Shown here in pieces: positions 20,193 to 30,564 of a stretch of DNA of 64,000 nt. The DNA comes from Haemophilus seminalis (GTDB taxonomy: Bacteria; Pseudomonadota; Gammaproteobacteria; Enterobacterales; Pasteurellaceae). The notes beneath the pieces were generated by a model. It was not told the origin of the DNA. It made no database searches and worked only from the letters and a program-made list of their open reading frames with translations. Each line of letters begins with the position of its first letter. The first letter of the stretch is position 1. Location of the stretch: NCBI RefSeq assembly GCF_006384255.1, contig NZ_VCED01000002.1:336847-400846 (forward strand), read 5' to 3'. The position numbers were made by a program, and so were the translations under genes.

Positions 20193-22607
20193 ATGGCGAA
20201 GAATACCCAACGTACGATGCCCGTATTACCATTACGCGATGTCGTCGTTTTCCCTTATATGGTGATGCCACTTTTTGTAGGGCGTGCAAAATCAATTAAT
20301 GCCCTTGAAGAAGCGATGAACGATGATAAACAGCTTCTTTTGGTATCTCAAAGAGAAGCCGATTTGGAAGAACCTACCCCTGAAGATTTATTTGATGTGG
20401 GTACCGTTGCTAACATTATTCAATTACTAAAATTACCTGATGGTACAGTAAAAGTGCTAGTTGAAGGTCAGCAACGTGCAAAAATTTTGAGTATTGAAGA
20501 TGGTGAGAAATGCTTTTCTGCTCAAATAACGCCTATCGAAACGACTTATGCTGATGAGAAAGAATTACATGTCGTGAGAAGTACGGTGTTGTCTGAGTTT
20601 GAAAATTATCTTACTCTGAATAAAAAGGTACCTGCTGATATATTAAATGCTATTCAACGTATTGATAATGTAGATCGTTTTGCTGATACGATGGCGGCAC
20701 ATTTGCCAGTTGCAGTGCACCATAAACAGAATGCATTGGAAATTGTTGATGTGCAAGCACGCTTAGAGTTTTTGCTCGGTATAATGGAGTCGGAAGCTGA
20801 TATTCTTCAAGTAGAAAAACGTATTCGTGGCCGAGTAAAAAAACAAATGGAGAAAAGCCAGCGCAACTATTATCTTAGCGAACAAATTAAAGCTATTCGT
20901 AAAGAAATGGATGATGGTGAAAGTGAGGATACGATTGATGAAGTTGAACAACTTCGTCAAAAAGTAGAAGCGGCTGGTATGCCAGCAGATGTGCGCAATA
21001 AAGTGGAAAATGAGCTACAAAAACTCAAAATGATGTCAGCCATGTCTTCTGAAGCGACCGTTGTTCGTAGCTACATTGAATGGATGCTCCAAGTGCCTTG
21101 GCATCAACGTTCTAAAGTGAAAAAAGACATTTCAAAAGCACAACAAGTATTAGATGCCGATCACTATGGTTTAGAACGAGTGAAAGAACGTATTCTTGAA
21201 TATCTTGCAGTACAAGCACGTTTAAACAAAGTGAAAGGCCCCATTCTTTGCTTAGTTGGCCCTCCAGGCGTAGGTAAAACTTCTCTTGGTCAATCTATTG
21301 CCAATGCCACTGGTCGTAAATATGTCCGTATGGCATTAGGCGGTGTTCGCGATGAGGCAGAAATCCGTGGCCACCGTAAAACCTATATTGGTGCATTGCC
21401 AGGTAAATTAATTCAAAAAATGGCAAAAGTGGGGGTGAAAAATCCATTATTCTTGCTTGATGAAATCGACAAAATGGCCTCCGATATGCGAGGCGATCCA
21501 GCATCAGCATTGCTTGAAGTACTTGACCCTGAGCAAAACACCACGTTTAACGATCACTATTTAGAAGTGGATTATGATCTTTCTGATGTGATGTTTGTGG
21601 CAACCTCAAACTCCATGAATATTCCTGGTCCATTGTTAGATCGTATGGAAGTTATTCGTCTTTCTGGTTACACAGAAGATGAAAAACTTAATATCGCGAT
21701 GCGCCATTTATTAGCAAAACAAATTGAACGTAATGGTTTGAAGAAAGGCGAACTTACCGTCGAAGAAAGTGCAATTTTAGATATTATCCGCTATTACACA
21801 CGTGAAGCGGGCGTTCGTGGATTAGAACGTGAAATCTCAAAAATCTGCCGTAAAGCAGTGAAAAATTTATTAGTAAATCCAAAACTTAAATCTATCACGG
21901 TAAATTCAGATAATCTGCACGATTATCTTGGTGTCAAACGCTTTGAATTTGGCAAAGCCGACACACAAAACCGAATTGGTGAAGTGACAGGTCTAGCCTG
22001 GACAGAAGTGGGCGGTGATTTACTCACTATTGAAACCGCCTCCGTTGTCGGTAAAGGAAAACTCACATACACTGGTTCATTAGGTGATGTGATGAAAGAA
22101 TCCATCCAAGCAGCCATGACGGTTGTGCGCGCACGTGCCGAAAAATTGGGTATCAATTCTGAATTCCATGAGAAACGCGACATTCACATTCACGTGCCAG
22201 ATGGTGCAACACCAAAAGATGGTCCGAGTGCAGGTATTGCAATGTGTACTGCATTAGTTTCTTGTTTAACAGGTAATCCTGTACGTGCGGATGTAGCCAT
22301 GACAGGTGAAATCAGTTTACGCGGTAAAGTATTACCAATCGGGGGATTAAAAGAAAAACTTCTTGCGGCACATCGTGGCGGAATTAAAACCGTATTAATT
22401 CCAAAAGAGAACGTTAAAGATCTCGAAGAAATTCCAGAAAACGTGAAACAAAATCTTACGATTCATGCGGTAGAAACCATTGATGAAGTACTTGGTCTTG
22501 CATTGGAAAATCCGCCTGAAGGCATTGAGTTTGTCAGAGTTGAAGCTAAAGCGACAAAATCACCCCGCCGTAAAGCGATCAGTAAGACAACAAGAGCGGT
22601 CAATTAA
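20193..22607 (+). CDS. lon: ATP-dependent protease La
   Basis: Lon degrades misfolded and regulatory proteins in the cytoplasm. The 804-residue protein shows the N-terminal substrate-binding domain, an AAA+ module with Walker [10 protein letters not shown] and Walker [10 protein letters not shown], and the C-terminal protease. The catalytic serine is in [11 protein letters not shown], and the lysine of the Ser-Lys dyad is in [10 protein letters not shown]. The ATG is preceded by GAGAGAT. A heat-shock promoter lies upstream and a hairpin downstream, so it is monocistronic. Confidence 0.98.
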   Translation: MAKNTQRTMPVLPLRDVVVFPYMVMPLFVGRAKSINALEEAMNDDKQLLLVSQREADLEEPTPEDLFDVGTVANIIQLLKLPDGTVKVLVEGQQRAKILSIEDGEKCFSAQITPIETTYADEKELHVVRSTVLSEFENYLTLNKKVPADILNAIQRIDNVDRFADTMAAHLPVAVHHKQNALEIVDVQARLEFLLGIMESEADILQVEKRIRGRVKKQMEKSQRNYYLSEQIKAIRKEMDDGESEDTIDEVEQLRQKVEAAGMPADVRNKVENELQKLKMMSAMSSEATVVRSYIEWMLQVPWHQRSKVKKDISKAQQVLDADHYGLERVKERILEYLAVQARLNKVKGPILCLVGPPGVGKTSLGQSIANATGRKYVRMALGGVRDEAEIRGHRKTYIGALPGKLIQKMAKVGVKNPLFLLDEIDKMASDMRGDPASALLEVLDPEQNTTFNDHYLEVDYDLSDVMFVATSNSMNIPGPLLDRMEVIRLSGYTEDEKLNIAMRHLLAKQIERNGLKKGELTVEESAILDIIRYYTREAGVRGLEREISKICRKAVKNLLVNPKLKSITVNSDNLHDYLGVKRFEFGKADTQNRIGEVTGLAWTEVGGDLLTIETASVVGKGKLTYTGSLGDVMKESIQAAMTVVRARAEKLGINSEFHEKRDIHIHVPDGATPKDGPSAGIAMCTALVSCLTGNPVRADVAMTGEISLRGKVLPIGGLKEKLLAAHRGGIKTVLIPKENVKDLEEIPENVKQNLTIHAVETIDEVLGLALENPPEGIEFVRVEAKATKSPRRKAISKTTRAVN

Positions 22608-22618
22608 TTGAATGTTTT

Positions 22619-22645
22619 AGGGCTTGTGAAAACAGGCCCTTTTTA
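22619..22645 (+). terminator. lon terminator
   Basis: AGGGCTTGT and ACAGGCCCT fold around GAAA and are followed by five T residues. It sits about 12 bases after the lon stop. Confidence 0.85.
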
Positions 22646-22740
22646 TCAACATTCACAATGTCAGCTAAGATTTCATATTTACACAACGTTAATTTGTACT
22701 TTTTCAACTGTTCTCACATTTAAAACTTGTTAATAACAGC

Positions 22741-23892
22741 ATGCTCAAACTTCCTCCACTTTCCCTTTATGTACACATTCCATGGTGCGTTCAAAAATGC
22801 CCTTATTGCGATTTTAATTCGCACGCACAAAAAGGCGATATACCAGAACAAGACTATATTCATCACCTTCTGAAAGATCTGCAGGCCGATTTACAGCGCT
22901 TTAAAGATTCTATTCAACAGCGAAAACTCCATTCAATTTTTATAGGTGGCGGTACGCCAAGTTTATTCTCTGCAGAAAGCATTGCGTATCTCTTAAAAGA
23001 AATAAAAACGCAGATTGATTTTGAAGATAATATTGAAATCACATTAGAAGCTAATCCTAGCACGGTAGAAGCTGAACGTTTTAAAGGTTATGTATCCACA
23101 GGGGTTACGCGAATTTCTATGGGGATACAAAGTTTTAATGATGACAAATTACAGCGTCTTGGGCGAATTCATAATGCAGCAGAGGCAAAAAGTGCGGTCA
23201 ATTTAGCGAAAGTTTCTGGGCTAAAAAGTTTCAATTTGGATTTAATGCACGGTTTGCCAAACCAAACGTTGGAAGAGGCTTTAGATGATCTTCGCCAAGC
23301 TATTGAGTTATCTCCTCCTCACCTTTCTTGGTATCAACTGACTATTGAGCCAAATACGATGTTTGCTTACCGCCCACCTAAATTACCGGATGATGATGAA
23401 CTTTGGGATATTTTTGAGCAAGGCCACCAACTTTTAACCACAGCAGGATATCAGCAATATGAAATCTCAGCTTACGCAAAAACAGGTTTTCAATGTAAAC
23501 ATAATTTGAATTATTGGCGGTTTGGGGATTATTTAGCCATTGGCTGTGGTGCACATGGAAAACTGACCTTCCCTAATGGCAAGATTACCCGATTTTCTAA
23601 AACCAAGCACCCGAAAGGTTATTTGCGTGGCGAATATCTTTACGAAGAAAAAAACGTGCCAGAAATAGACCGCCCTTTTGAGTTTTTTATGAATCGCTTT
23701 CGTTTGTTAGAAGCGGTACCCAAACAAGAATTTGAAGATTACACAGGTTTATCGCAAAGTGCGGTGAAAAATCAAATTGATTTTGCCATTCAACAAAACT
23801 ATATTGTGGAAAACTCTGATTATTGGCAAATCACTGAGCATGGCAAATTATTTCTTAATGAACTCTTAGAATTATTTTTAATAGAAGAGTAG
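22741..23892 (+). CDS. hemW: Radical SAM heme chaperone HemW
   Basis: The 383-residue protein has the radical SAM cluster motif C16-x3-C20-x2-C23 in PWCVQKCPYCDF and IGGGTPSLF downstream. It is of the HemW type, long mislabelled as oxygen-independent coproporphyrinogen oxidase. HemW binds heme and is thought to insert it into target proteins, not to make porphyrin. That suits a genus that depends on external heme. No strong ribosome-binding site precedes the ATG. Confidence 0.93.
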   Translation: MLKLPPLSLYVHIPWCVQKCPYCDFNSHAQKGDIPEQDYIHHLLKDLQADLQRFKDSIQQRKLHSIFIGGGTPSLFSAESIAYLLKEIKTQIDFEDNIEITLEANPSTVEAERFKGYVSTGVTRISMGIQSFNDDKLQRLGRIHNAAEAKSAVNLAKVSGLKSFNLDLMHGLPNQTLEEALDDLRQAIELSPPHLSWYQLTIEPNTMFAYRPPKLPDDDELWDIFEQGHQLLTTAGYQQYEISAYAKTGFQCKHNLNYWRFGDYLAIGCGAHGKLTFPNGKITRFSKTKHPKGYLRGEYLYEEKNVPEIDRPFEFFMNRFRLLEAVPKQEFEDYTGLSQSAVKNQIDFAIQQNYIVENSDYWQITEHGKLFLNELLELFLIEE

Positions 23893-24010
23893 CCAAAACA
23901 TGAAATGGCACTGCTTGCGAAAAACATCTGCTCGGAAAATTACACTTGTTTATTAAATACTCTCGTAATAAAGTAAAGCAATCGTTCACTTATTAAAATA
24001 AGGAAAAGAA

Positions 24011-24670
24011 ATGAATCAATTAGAAATGAAAAAACTCGCCGCACAAGCCGCATTAGAATATGTAAAAGCTGATACAATTGTTGGTGTGGGAAGCGGCTCC
24101 ACGGTGAACTGCTTTATTGAGGCTTTAGGTACAATCAAAGATAAAATTCAAGGCGCAGTAGCGGCTTCAAAAGCATCAGAAGAATTATTACGTAAACAAG
24201 GTATCGAAGTATTTAATGCAAATGATGTCTCTAGCTTAGATATTTATGTGGATGGTGCGGATGAAATCAATCCACAAAAAATGATGATTAAAGGCGGCGG
24301 TGCAGCGCTCACTCGTGAAAAAATCGTCGCTGCCTTAGCGAAAAAATTTATTTGTATTGTGGATTCTAGTAAACAAGTGGATGTGTTAGGTTCGACCTTC
24401 CCATTACCAGTTGAAGTTATTCCAATGGCTCGTTCACAAGTAGGCAGAAAATTAGCCGCACTTGGAGGCGCCCCTGAATATCGTGAAGGTGTGGTGACTG
24501 ACAACGGCAATGTGATTTTAGATGTGCACAACTTCACTATTTTAAATCCAGTCGAAATGGAAAAAGAATTAAACAACGTTGCGGGTGTCGTCACTAATGG
24601 GATATTCGCGTTACGTGGCGCAGACGTTGTGATCGTCGGTACGCCTGAAGGCGCCAAAATTATTGACTAA
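24011..24670 (+). CDS. rpiA: Ribose-5-phosphate isomerase A
   Basis: RpiA interconverts ribose 5-phosphate and ribulose 5-phosphate, which is also the substrate of RibB. The motifs [18 protein letters not shown] and [11 protein letters not shown] are all present, and the length of 219 residues is normal. The ATG is preceded by AAGGAAAAG. serA follows after 29 bases, so the two are probably one transcript. Confidence 0.98.
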   Translation: MNQLEMKKLAAQAALEYVKADTIVGVGSGSTVNCFIEALGTIKDKIQGAVAASKASEELLRKQGIEVFNANDVSSLDIYVDGADEINPQKMMIKGGGAALTREKIVAALAKKFICIVDSSKQVDVLGSTFPLPVEVIPMARSQVGRKLAALGGAPEYREGVVTDNGNVILDVHNFTILNPVEMEKELNNVAGVVTNGIFALRGADVVIVGTPEGAKIID

Positions 24671-24699
24671 TTCATAATAAAAATCATAAGGAAGCAAAC

Positions 24700-25932
24700 A
24701 TGACAAACAAAGTCTCTCTAGACAAATCAAAAATCAAATTTGTATTATTTGAAGGTGTGCATCAAAGCGCACTTGATACGCTCCATGCGGCAGGCTATAC
24801 CAATATTGATTACTATAAAAAAGCACTAGATGGTAATGAATTAAAAGAAGCCATTAAAGATGCACACTTTATCGGCTTACGTTCTCGCACCCATTTAACG
24901 GCAGAAATGATTGAAGCTGCACCCAAATTAATCGCAGTGGGATGTTTCTGTATTGGCACCAACCAAGTGGATTTAAATGCGGCAAAAGCACGTGGAATCC
25001 CTGTATTTAATGCTCCATTCTCAAACACTCGTTCCGTCGCAGAACTTGTATTAGGTGAGATTTTATTACTCATGCGCAATGTGCCCCGGGCTAATGCCGA
25101 GGTGCATCGTGGTGTCTGGAATAAATCAGCGACTGGATCTCATGAAGTGCGGGGTAAAAAACTTGGAATTATTGGTTACGGCCACATTGGTTCACAATTA
25201 AGTATTATTGCGGAATCATTAGGCATGGATGTGTATTTCTACGATATCGAAAATAAACTTCCGCTTGGCAATGCCAAACAGGTTCGTAGCCTTGAAGAAT
25301 TACTCAGTTCTTGCGATGTGATTTCATTACATGTTCCAGAGTTGCCATCTACCAAAAACTTAATGAATGCTGAGCGTATCTCACAATTAAAACAAGGTGC
25401 AATTTTGATCAATGCCGCGCGTGGTACAGTGGTAGATATTGATGCGCTCGCTCAAGCCTTAAAAGACGGGAAAATTCACGGTGCCGCAATTGATGTATTC
25501 CCAATTGAACCTGCGTCAATTAACGAGGAATTTGTCTCACCGTTACGCGAATTTGATAATGTTATTTTGACACCACATATCGGCGGTTCAACAGCAGAAG
25601 CACAAGAAAATATCGGTTTTGAAGTGGCAGGCAAATTTGTCAAATATTCAGACAATGGTTCTACGCTTTCTTCCGTCAACTTCCCTGAAGTATCTTTACC
25701 AGAGCACGAGGGAACAAAACGCTTATTGCATATTCACGAAAATCGTCCTGGTATATTGAACAAATTGAACCAAATTTTCGTCGAAGCTAACCTCAATATT
25801 GCCGCGCAATATTTACAAACTGACCCGAAAATTGGTTATGTTGTCGTGGATGTAGAAACGAATGATGCATCGCCATTACTGACAAAATTGAAGGAAATCT
25901 ATGGCACAATTCGTGCGAGAGTACTTTATTAG
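24700..25932 (+). CDS. serA: D-3-phosphoglycerate dehydrogenase
   Basis: SerA oxidises 3-phosphoglycerate in the first step of serine synthesis. The 410-residue enzyme has the NAD-binding fold with GIIGYGHIGSQ near residue 155 and an active-site histidine in LTPHIGGST. A C-terminal ACT domain (HENRPGILNKLN onward) gives feedback by serine. The layout is the E. coli-type short SerA. The gene order rpiA-serA is conserved in gammaproteobacteria. Confidence 0.98.
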   Translation: MTNKVSLDKSKIKFVLFEGVHQSALDTLHAAGYTNIDYYKKALDGNELKEAIKDAHFIGLRSRTHLTAEMIEAAPKLIAVGCFCIGTNQVDLNAAKARGIPVFNAPFSNTRSVAELVLGEILLLMRNVPRANAEVHRGVWNKSATGSHEVRGKKLGIIGYGHIGSQLSIIAESLGMDVYFYDIENKLPLGNAKQVRSLEELLSSCDVISLHVPELPSTKNLMNAERISQLKQGAILINAARGTVVDIDALAQALKDGKIHGAAIDVFPIEPASINEEFVSPLREFDNVILTPHIGGSTAEAQENIGFEVAGKFVKYSDNGSTLSSVNFPEVSLPEHEGTKRLLHIHENRPGILNKLNQIFVEANLNIAAQYLQTDPKIGYVVVDVETNDASPLLTKLKEIYGTIRARVLY

Positions 25933-25938
25933 TTAGAA

Positions 25939-25973
25939 AATAACCCAACTTATATGAGACAAGTTGGGTTATT
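25939..25973 (+). terminator. serA terminator
   Basis: A 13-bp perfect stem, AATAACCCAACTT and AAGTTGGGTTATT, has a nine-base loop and is followed by a T-rich tail (TATTTTA). It is just after the serA stop. Confidence 0.9.
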
Positions 25974-26052
25974 TATTTTACTCGCTAGATTAAGTAAAGG
26001 AGAGCCTAGATTTTAGGATGGATTCAATTTAATTAAAAATTGTCTAGTCTTC

Positions 26053-27177
26053 TTAATTTCTTTCATAAGGTGCATCCGTTAAGGTCTTTAAAAAAGATTC
26101 TAGTGCATCAATTTCTGTATCAGTTAATGGTTTTCCTTTAAGCGCGTCGTGGCTTACAGTTGGTGCATATTCGGGCAAATCCCAGGGCTTACTGGTTTCT
26201 GGATTAATTTTTCGTGCAGGGTTATTGTAGCTATCTAAGAATAATAATACGGTGCGAAGTTTTTTAAATACTCCATTGTGCATGTAAGGTGCAGTAACTG
26301 CGACATTACGGAGTGTGGGTACTTTGAATTTTCCTTTTTGTTTTTCATCCCCCTTTACCATTGGATTATCGAGCAATCCATTATCAATCCAGTTATTGTC
26401 TAATTTATTATGTGCAATTAAGGCTTCATTCTTAGGAACACCAAGATTGAAATAACGATAGTTTGTGAAAGTTTCTTCTTCGTGATCGTCTGTCTGTAAT
26501 TGATGACAATTACTGCAATTTGTTTTTTCTTTATCAAAAAATAATGCTTTTCCTAAAGATTCTTGTTCTGTGAGGGTATCCTTTCCAGCTAAAGTGCGGT
26601 CGTATTTTGAGCTGAATTGGTTAAATAAATCTAAATGTTCAAAAGTAGCTAATGCTTGTTCCATAATGGCATATATTTTCTGATTATCTTTCCATATTTC
26701 GGCACCGAAATATTTTGTAATGTAATCTTTCACGGCTTGATTTTCTTCAATACGTTTTACTACATCTGCTTTATCTTTCATGCCCATTTCTACAGGGTTT
26801 AATGGCGGACCTCCAGCTTGTTCAGCAAGATCTTTTGCTCTACCATCCCAGAATTGTCCACCCACATAATCTTTAATTTTTTCATCAAAATGGAAGCTAG
26901 GTGAATACTTAGCATAAAGTGCAGTTGGCGTGTTACGGTTACCAAATTTTGTTGGATCATCTCCTTGAGAGACCATATGAGCGATGTCATTTTGACGCAA
27001 GTCAGCAAAGGCTGCTGCTGGCATATGGCAAGTGGAGCAGGATTGGGTCTTATTATGAGAGAGGGATTTATCAAAAAAGAAAACTTCTCCAAGACCGAGT
27101 AAAATAGGATCGATTTTTTTTTCCTGTGCTAGACATAGAGTGGGGAGAATTAACATAGGAAGTAATAATTTTTTCAT
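26053..27177 (-). CDS. Di-heme cytochrome c peroxidase (CcpA/MauG superfamily), periplasmic
   Basis: The 374-residue precursor has a signal peptide (MKKLLLPMLILPTLCLA, then QEKK). Two c-type heme sites are present, C47-x2-C50-H51 (CSTCH) and C221-x2-C224-H225 (CSNCH). The segments GQFWDGRA and VPTLRNVAVTAPYMHNG are characteristic of bacterial di-heme peroxidases, which reduce hydrogen peroxide with electrons from cytochrome c. It would need the cytochrome c maturation system, which is not in this window. It follows the ABC transporter gene after 47 bases with no clear terminator. Confidence 0.9.
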   Translation of the reverse strand: MKKLLLPMLILPTLCLAQEKKIDPILLGLGEVFFFDKSLSHNKTQSCSTCHMPAAAFADLRQNDIAHMVSQGDDPTKFGNRNTPTALYAKYSPSFHFDEKIKDYVGGQFWDGRAKDLAEQAGGPPLNPVEMGMKDKADVVKRIEENQAVKDYITKYFGAEIWKDNQKIYAIMEQALATFEHLDLFNQFSSKYDRTLAGKDTLTEQESLGKALFFDKEKTNCSNCHQLQTDDHEEETFTNYRYFNLGVPKNEALIAHNKLDNNWIDNGLLDNPMVKGDEKQKGKFKVPTLRNVAVTAPYMHNGVFKKLRTVLLFLDSYNNPARKINPETSKPWDLPEYAPTVSHDALKGKPLTDTEIDALESFLKTLTDAPYERN

Positions 27178-27224
27178 TTAGACTCCAATAAAAAATAGGT
27201 AAAAAACAAACCGCACTTTGGGTT

Positions 27225-29069
27225 TTATTCTATATGTTCACTCAAGAATCCACCGCTTTGGTGAGCCCATAGTTTTGCATATAGTCCATTGCGCTCCAGT
27301 AATTCAGCATGAGTACCTTGTTCAACAATTTGTCCTTTATCAAGCACAATCAGGCGATCCATTGCGGCGATGGTGGATAAACGATGAGCAATGGCAATCA
27401 CTGTTTTATTTTCCATCATCTTATCGAGACTTTCTTGTATCGCCACTTCTACTTCTGAATCCAGTGCGCTTGTGGCTTCATCTAACAATAGAATTGGTGC
27501 ATCTTTTAACATGACACGGGCAATAGCAATGCGCTGACGCTGACCACCTGAAAGTTTTACACCTCGTTCACCCACATGGGCATCATAGCCTTTTCTGCCT
27601 TGAGCATCAGTGAGAAATGGAATGAAATCAGCAGCTTCAGCTCTTTCAGCAGCTAAAACCATTTCTTCATCTGTGGCATTAGGGCGTCCATAAATAATAT
27701 TATCACGAACAGAGCGGTGTAGCAGAGAAGTGTCTTGAGTCACTAAACCGATTTGGCGTCGTAAACTTTCTTGTTGCACATCTAGTACATCTTGCCCATC
27801 AATGGTAATCGCGCCTTGTTGTGCTTCATAGAAACGCAGCAATAAGTTTACAATCGTAGATTTTCCTGCACCAGAACGACCGATTAGTCCGACTTTTTCA
27901 CCTGGTTTGATGGTGAGATTGAAATGATTGAGTAATGGTTTTGTCGGATCATAACCAAAGGTAATATCGTTAAATTTAATTTCCCCTTGCTTCACTTGTA
28001 ACGGCGATGCTCGTGGTTTATCTACAATGGTATGAGGTTTAGTTAAAGTATTCATTCCGTCGTTTACGGTTCCGATATTCTCAAACAAACGGGCAGATTC
28101 CCACGTAATCCAACGAGAAAGCCCGTTTACGCGTAATGCCATTGCCGTTGCCGTTGCAATTGCACCCACGCCAACTTGCCCATTTTTCCATAAAATAATG
28201 CCGAGTACGGCGGTGCTTAGTGTAAGTAAAATATTAGCTGTATAGGTGAGAGTGTCCAGTGATGTGGCTAAGCGCATTTGGGCGTGCACTGTGACCATAA
28301 AATCTTCCATGGAACGCTTGGCATAAGCTGCCTCGCGCGAACCGTGAGAGAATAATTTTACTGTAGCAATATTGGAATAAGCATCTGTAATGCGTCCTGT
28401 CATTAAAGAACGTGCGTTCGCTTGTCGTTGAGCAGTCTTTGATAGTTTAGGAATAAGGGTTCGTAGGATAAAAATAAAAATCGTAATCCAAGCAATAAAT
28501 GGCAGTAAGAACCAAGAATCTAATGCTGCGAGAACTAATCCTGATGTAATAAAATATACGATGACATATACAAACATATCCGCAAGTGTGAGTACCGTAT
28601 CACGAACAGCAAGTGCGGTTTGCATTACTTTGGCAGATACTCTGCCAGCAAATTCATCTTGATAAAAACTCAAACTTTGTCCAAGCATTAAAAGATGGAA
28701 ATTCCAACGTAATCGCATTGGAAATACACCTTGTAAGGTTTGTAAACGTACGGTAGAGGCTAAAAATCCCCACACGATGCTAATAAGTAATAGGGCAGCC
28801 ATGCCAATTAATAAATGGCCTTTTTCTTGCCATAATGTCTCAGGCGTGAATGTCCCTAACCAATCTACAAGCGTTCCCATAAATTGGAATAATACGGCTT
28901 CCATTACACCAGTACCAACCGTTAGCACTGTCAGTAAGAGAATCCAGCCTTTCATTCCTTCAATGCTAGACCAAATAAAGCGCAATAAGCCTTTTTTAGG
29001 TGTTGTTGGATTACCTTCTGGATAAGGATTTAAACGGTTTTCAAACCATGAAAAAATTTTGTTAAACAT
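27225..29069 (-). CDS. ABC exporter, fused membrane and ATPase domains
   Basis: The 614-residue half-transporter has six membrane segments in residues 40 to about 330. A nucleotide-binding domain follows with Walker A GRSGAGKST, signature LSGGQRQR and Walker B ILLLDEATSALD. It belongs to the MsbA/MDR-type exporters. The substrate is unknown and could be a drug, lipid or peptide. A good ribosome-binding site (AAGGAAAAG) precedes the ATG. A hairpin separates it from the AraC-type gene upstream on the same strand. Confidence 0.9.
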   Translation of the reverse strand: MFNKIFSWFENRLNPYPEGNPTTPKKGLLRFIWSSIEGMKGWILLLTVLTVGTGVMEAVLFQFMGTLVDWLGTFTPETLWQEKGHLLIGMAALLLISIVWGFLASTVRLQTLQGVFPMRLRWNFHLLMLGQSLSFYQDEFAGRVSAKVMQTALAVRDTVLTLADMFVYVIVYFITSGLVLAALDSWFLLPFIAWITIFIFILRTLIPKLSKTAQRQANARSLMTGRITDAYSNIATVKLFSHGSREAAYAKRSMEDFMVTVHAQMRLATSLDTLTYTANILLTLSTAVLGIILWKNGQVGVGAIATATAMALRVNGLSRWITWESARLFENIGTVNDGMNTLTKPHTIVDKPRASPLQVKQGEIKFNDITFGYDPTKPLLNHFNLTIKPGEKVGLIGRSGAGKSTIVNLLLRFYEAQQGAITIDGQDVLDVQQESLRRQIGLVTQDTSLLHRSVRDNIIYGRPNATDEEMVLAAERAEAADFIPFLTDAQGRKGYDAHVGERGVKLSGGQRQRIAIARVMLKDAPILLLDEATSALDSEVEVAIQESLDKMMENKTVIAIAHRLSTIAAMDRLIVLDKGQIVEQGTHAELLERNGLYAKLWAHQSGGFLSEHIE

Positions 29070-29087
29070 ATCTTTTCCTTAAAAAGA

Positions 29088-29109
29088 AAAGGCAACAGAC
29101 GTTGCCTTT
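29088..29109 (-). terminator. Terminator after the AraC-family gene
   Basis: The stem AAAGGCAAC / GTTGCCTTT with a four-base loop is followed on the minus strand by TTCTTTTTAA. It lies between the regulator gene and the ABC exporter. Confidence 0.85.
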
Positions 29110-29147
29110 CAAAAAACTTGGCGATTATAGCGCAAAAATTCTCCAAT

Positions 29148-30044
29148 TTATAGGCTAGCAGATTTTCTGTATTGGCTTGGTGAAAGTTGGTAGTAATTCT
29201 TGAAGGCTTTACTAAAATGCGCCTCCGATTGATACCCAACTTCTAAAGCAATAGCAAGTACGGATTGTTGGGATTGCTTTAATAAAAATGCCGCAGATTG
29301 TAACCGCACTTGAGTAATAAAACGCCCTGGCGACATACCAAGTTGTTGTTGAAAAACACGAATAAAGTTTGCTCGAGACATTGCAGAAAGATCGGCTAAT
29401 TGTTCAATTCGCCAATCTTCTTGAGGGCGTTGTAATATCGCACCTAGCACCGCATTTAATCGCTTGTCTTGCAACGCGAGTAGCACACCGCCTGTAATTA
29501 AGTTCTCTTGAATCGCATGGCGTAAAATATAAATTAAAAGCACATTCGAAAGTGCATCGACGACAGATTTTGTACCTACATCGTTTTTTTGTGCTTCTTT
29601 TAGAAAAAGTTGAACCAAAGGATGAATCGGTGTATCGCATAAATTGAGATGCAAATATTCAGGCATAGAAGCGGTGAGGAGTGCATCTTGCTGATAATAA
29701 AACGCCCCACAGAACATTTTTAAATCAGGCGTGCCTTGCCCTACTTGATATAATTCAAATGCACCTTGCCAGCTTTTTTTCAATGATGCGTCCTTTGTTT
29801 TATCAGACGAATGACGCATAAAGTGCGGTTGATTTTGGGGAAGGAAAAAGATATCACCTTCCTTTAAATGAAATTGCTTTTGCCCGAGTGTAAGCCAGCA
29901 TTCGCCTTGTTCAATAAGATGGAATACTCCTTTTCCTGCATCTTTTTCTTGATGGGCGACTTGCCATTCACCTTGAAATTCACAGCGAATATTAATTTCC
30001 CCACGCACTTGTGCTAAATGGGTGAGTTTATCTAAATAATCCAT
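29148..30044 (-). CDS. AraC-family transcriptional regulator with cupin sensor domain
   Basis: The 298-residue protein has an N-terminal cupin-like domain (HLIEQGECWLTLGQKQFHL; GDIFFLPQNQPHFM) and a C-terminal AraC DNA-binding domain with two helix-turn-helices (LADLSAMSRANFIRVFQQQL; ALEVGYQSEAHFSKAFK). It diverges from the AhpD-like gene across a 112-base intergenic region and probably controls it, the ABC exporter or both. The inducer is unknown. Confidence 0.88.
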   Translation of the reverse strand: MDYLDKLTHLAQVRGEINIRCEFQGEWQVAHQEKDAGKGVFHLIEQGECWLTLGQKQFHLKEGDIFFLPQNQPHFMRHSSDKTKDASLKKSWQGAFELYQVGQGTPDLKMFCGAFYYQQDALLTASMPEYLHLNLCDTPIHPLVQLFLKEAQKNDVGTKSVVDALSNVLLIYILRHAIQENLITGGVLLALQDKRLNAVLGAILQRPQEDWRIEQLADLSAMSRANFIRVFQQQLGMSPGRFITQVRLQSAAFLLKQSQQSVLAIALEVGYQSEAHFSKAFKNYYQLSPSQYRKSASL

Positions 30045-30103
30045 AATGAGATGTTAGCGATAAAAATTGAGATAAATAAGCAAGTATCATAATCCAATCT
30101 GCC

Positions 30104-30109
30104 TATAAT
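30104..30109 (+). promoter_or_regulatory. -10 box of the AhpD-like gene
   Basis: A perfect TATAAT lies 48 bases before the ATG in the divergent region. No clear -35 is visible at 17 bp, which fits a promoter needing an activator such as the adjacent AraC-type protein. Confidence 0.5.
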
Positions 30110-30156
30110 TTGCCACACCAGTTTCGTTATTAATTCAATATATTTAGGAGAACATT

Positions 30157-30498
30157 ATGTTTGCAGATTGGAAAGAAGAAACATCACACGTTAAAAAATC
30201 ATTTGGTGCGTTAGGTAAACAATATCCAAAAATGTTACAAGCTTACCAAGCATTAGGCGCAGCAGCGGCAGAAGGCAACGTGCTTGACGATAAAACTCGT
30301 GAGCTTATCGCATTAGCCGTTGCTGTAACGACTCGTTGCGAAAGCTGCATTAGCGTACACGCAGAAGAAGCTGTAAAGGCTGGCGCAAGAGAAGCTGAAG
30401 TAGCAGCAGCATTAGCAATGTCTATCGCATTAAATGCAGGCGCCGCTTATACTTATTCTTTGCGTGCATTGGAAGCATATAACGTACAGAAAGGTTAA
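30157..30498 (+). CDS. AhpD-like carboxymuconolactone decarboxylase family protein
   Basis: The 113-residue all-helical protein has C61-x2-C64-x3-H68 (CESCISVH), the redox-active motif of AhpD-type alkylhydroperoxidases, within the CMD family. Proteins of this size act as peroxidases or thiol reductases, usually as oligomers. TAGGAG precedes the ATG. Its neighbours (AraC regulator, ABC exporter, cytochrome c peroxidase) suggest a stress-response role, but that is inference. Confidence 0.87.
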   Translation: MFADWKEETSHVKKSFGALGKQYPKMLQAYQALGAAAAEGNVLDDKTRELIALAVAVTTRCESCISVHAEEAVKAGAREAEVAAALAMSIALNAGAAYTYSLRALEAYNVQKG

Positions 30499-30529
30499 TT
30501 ACCCGTCATTCCATAGAGTTAAGTTGATT

Positions 30530-30564
30530 AAAATGAGCGTTATCTTCTGGTGATGCTCATTTTT
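30530..30564. terminator. Bidirectional terminator between the AhpD-like gene and rlmJ
   Basis: AAAATGAGC pairs with GCTCATTTT and is followed by TTC on the plus strand; the A-run gives a U-tract on the minus strand. The loop is long (16 bases). Confidence 0.7.

Noticed and set aside
22741..23892. Oxygen-independent coproporphyrinogen oxidase HemN
   Set aside because: The length of 383 residues and the N-terminal sequence fit HemW, which lacks the HemN oxidase features.
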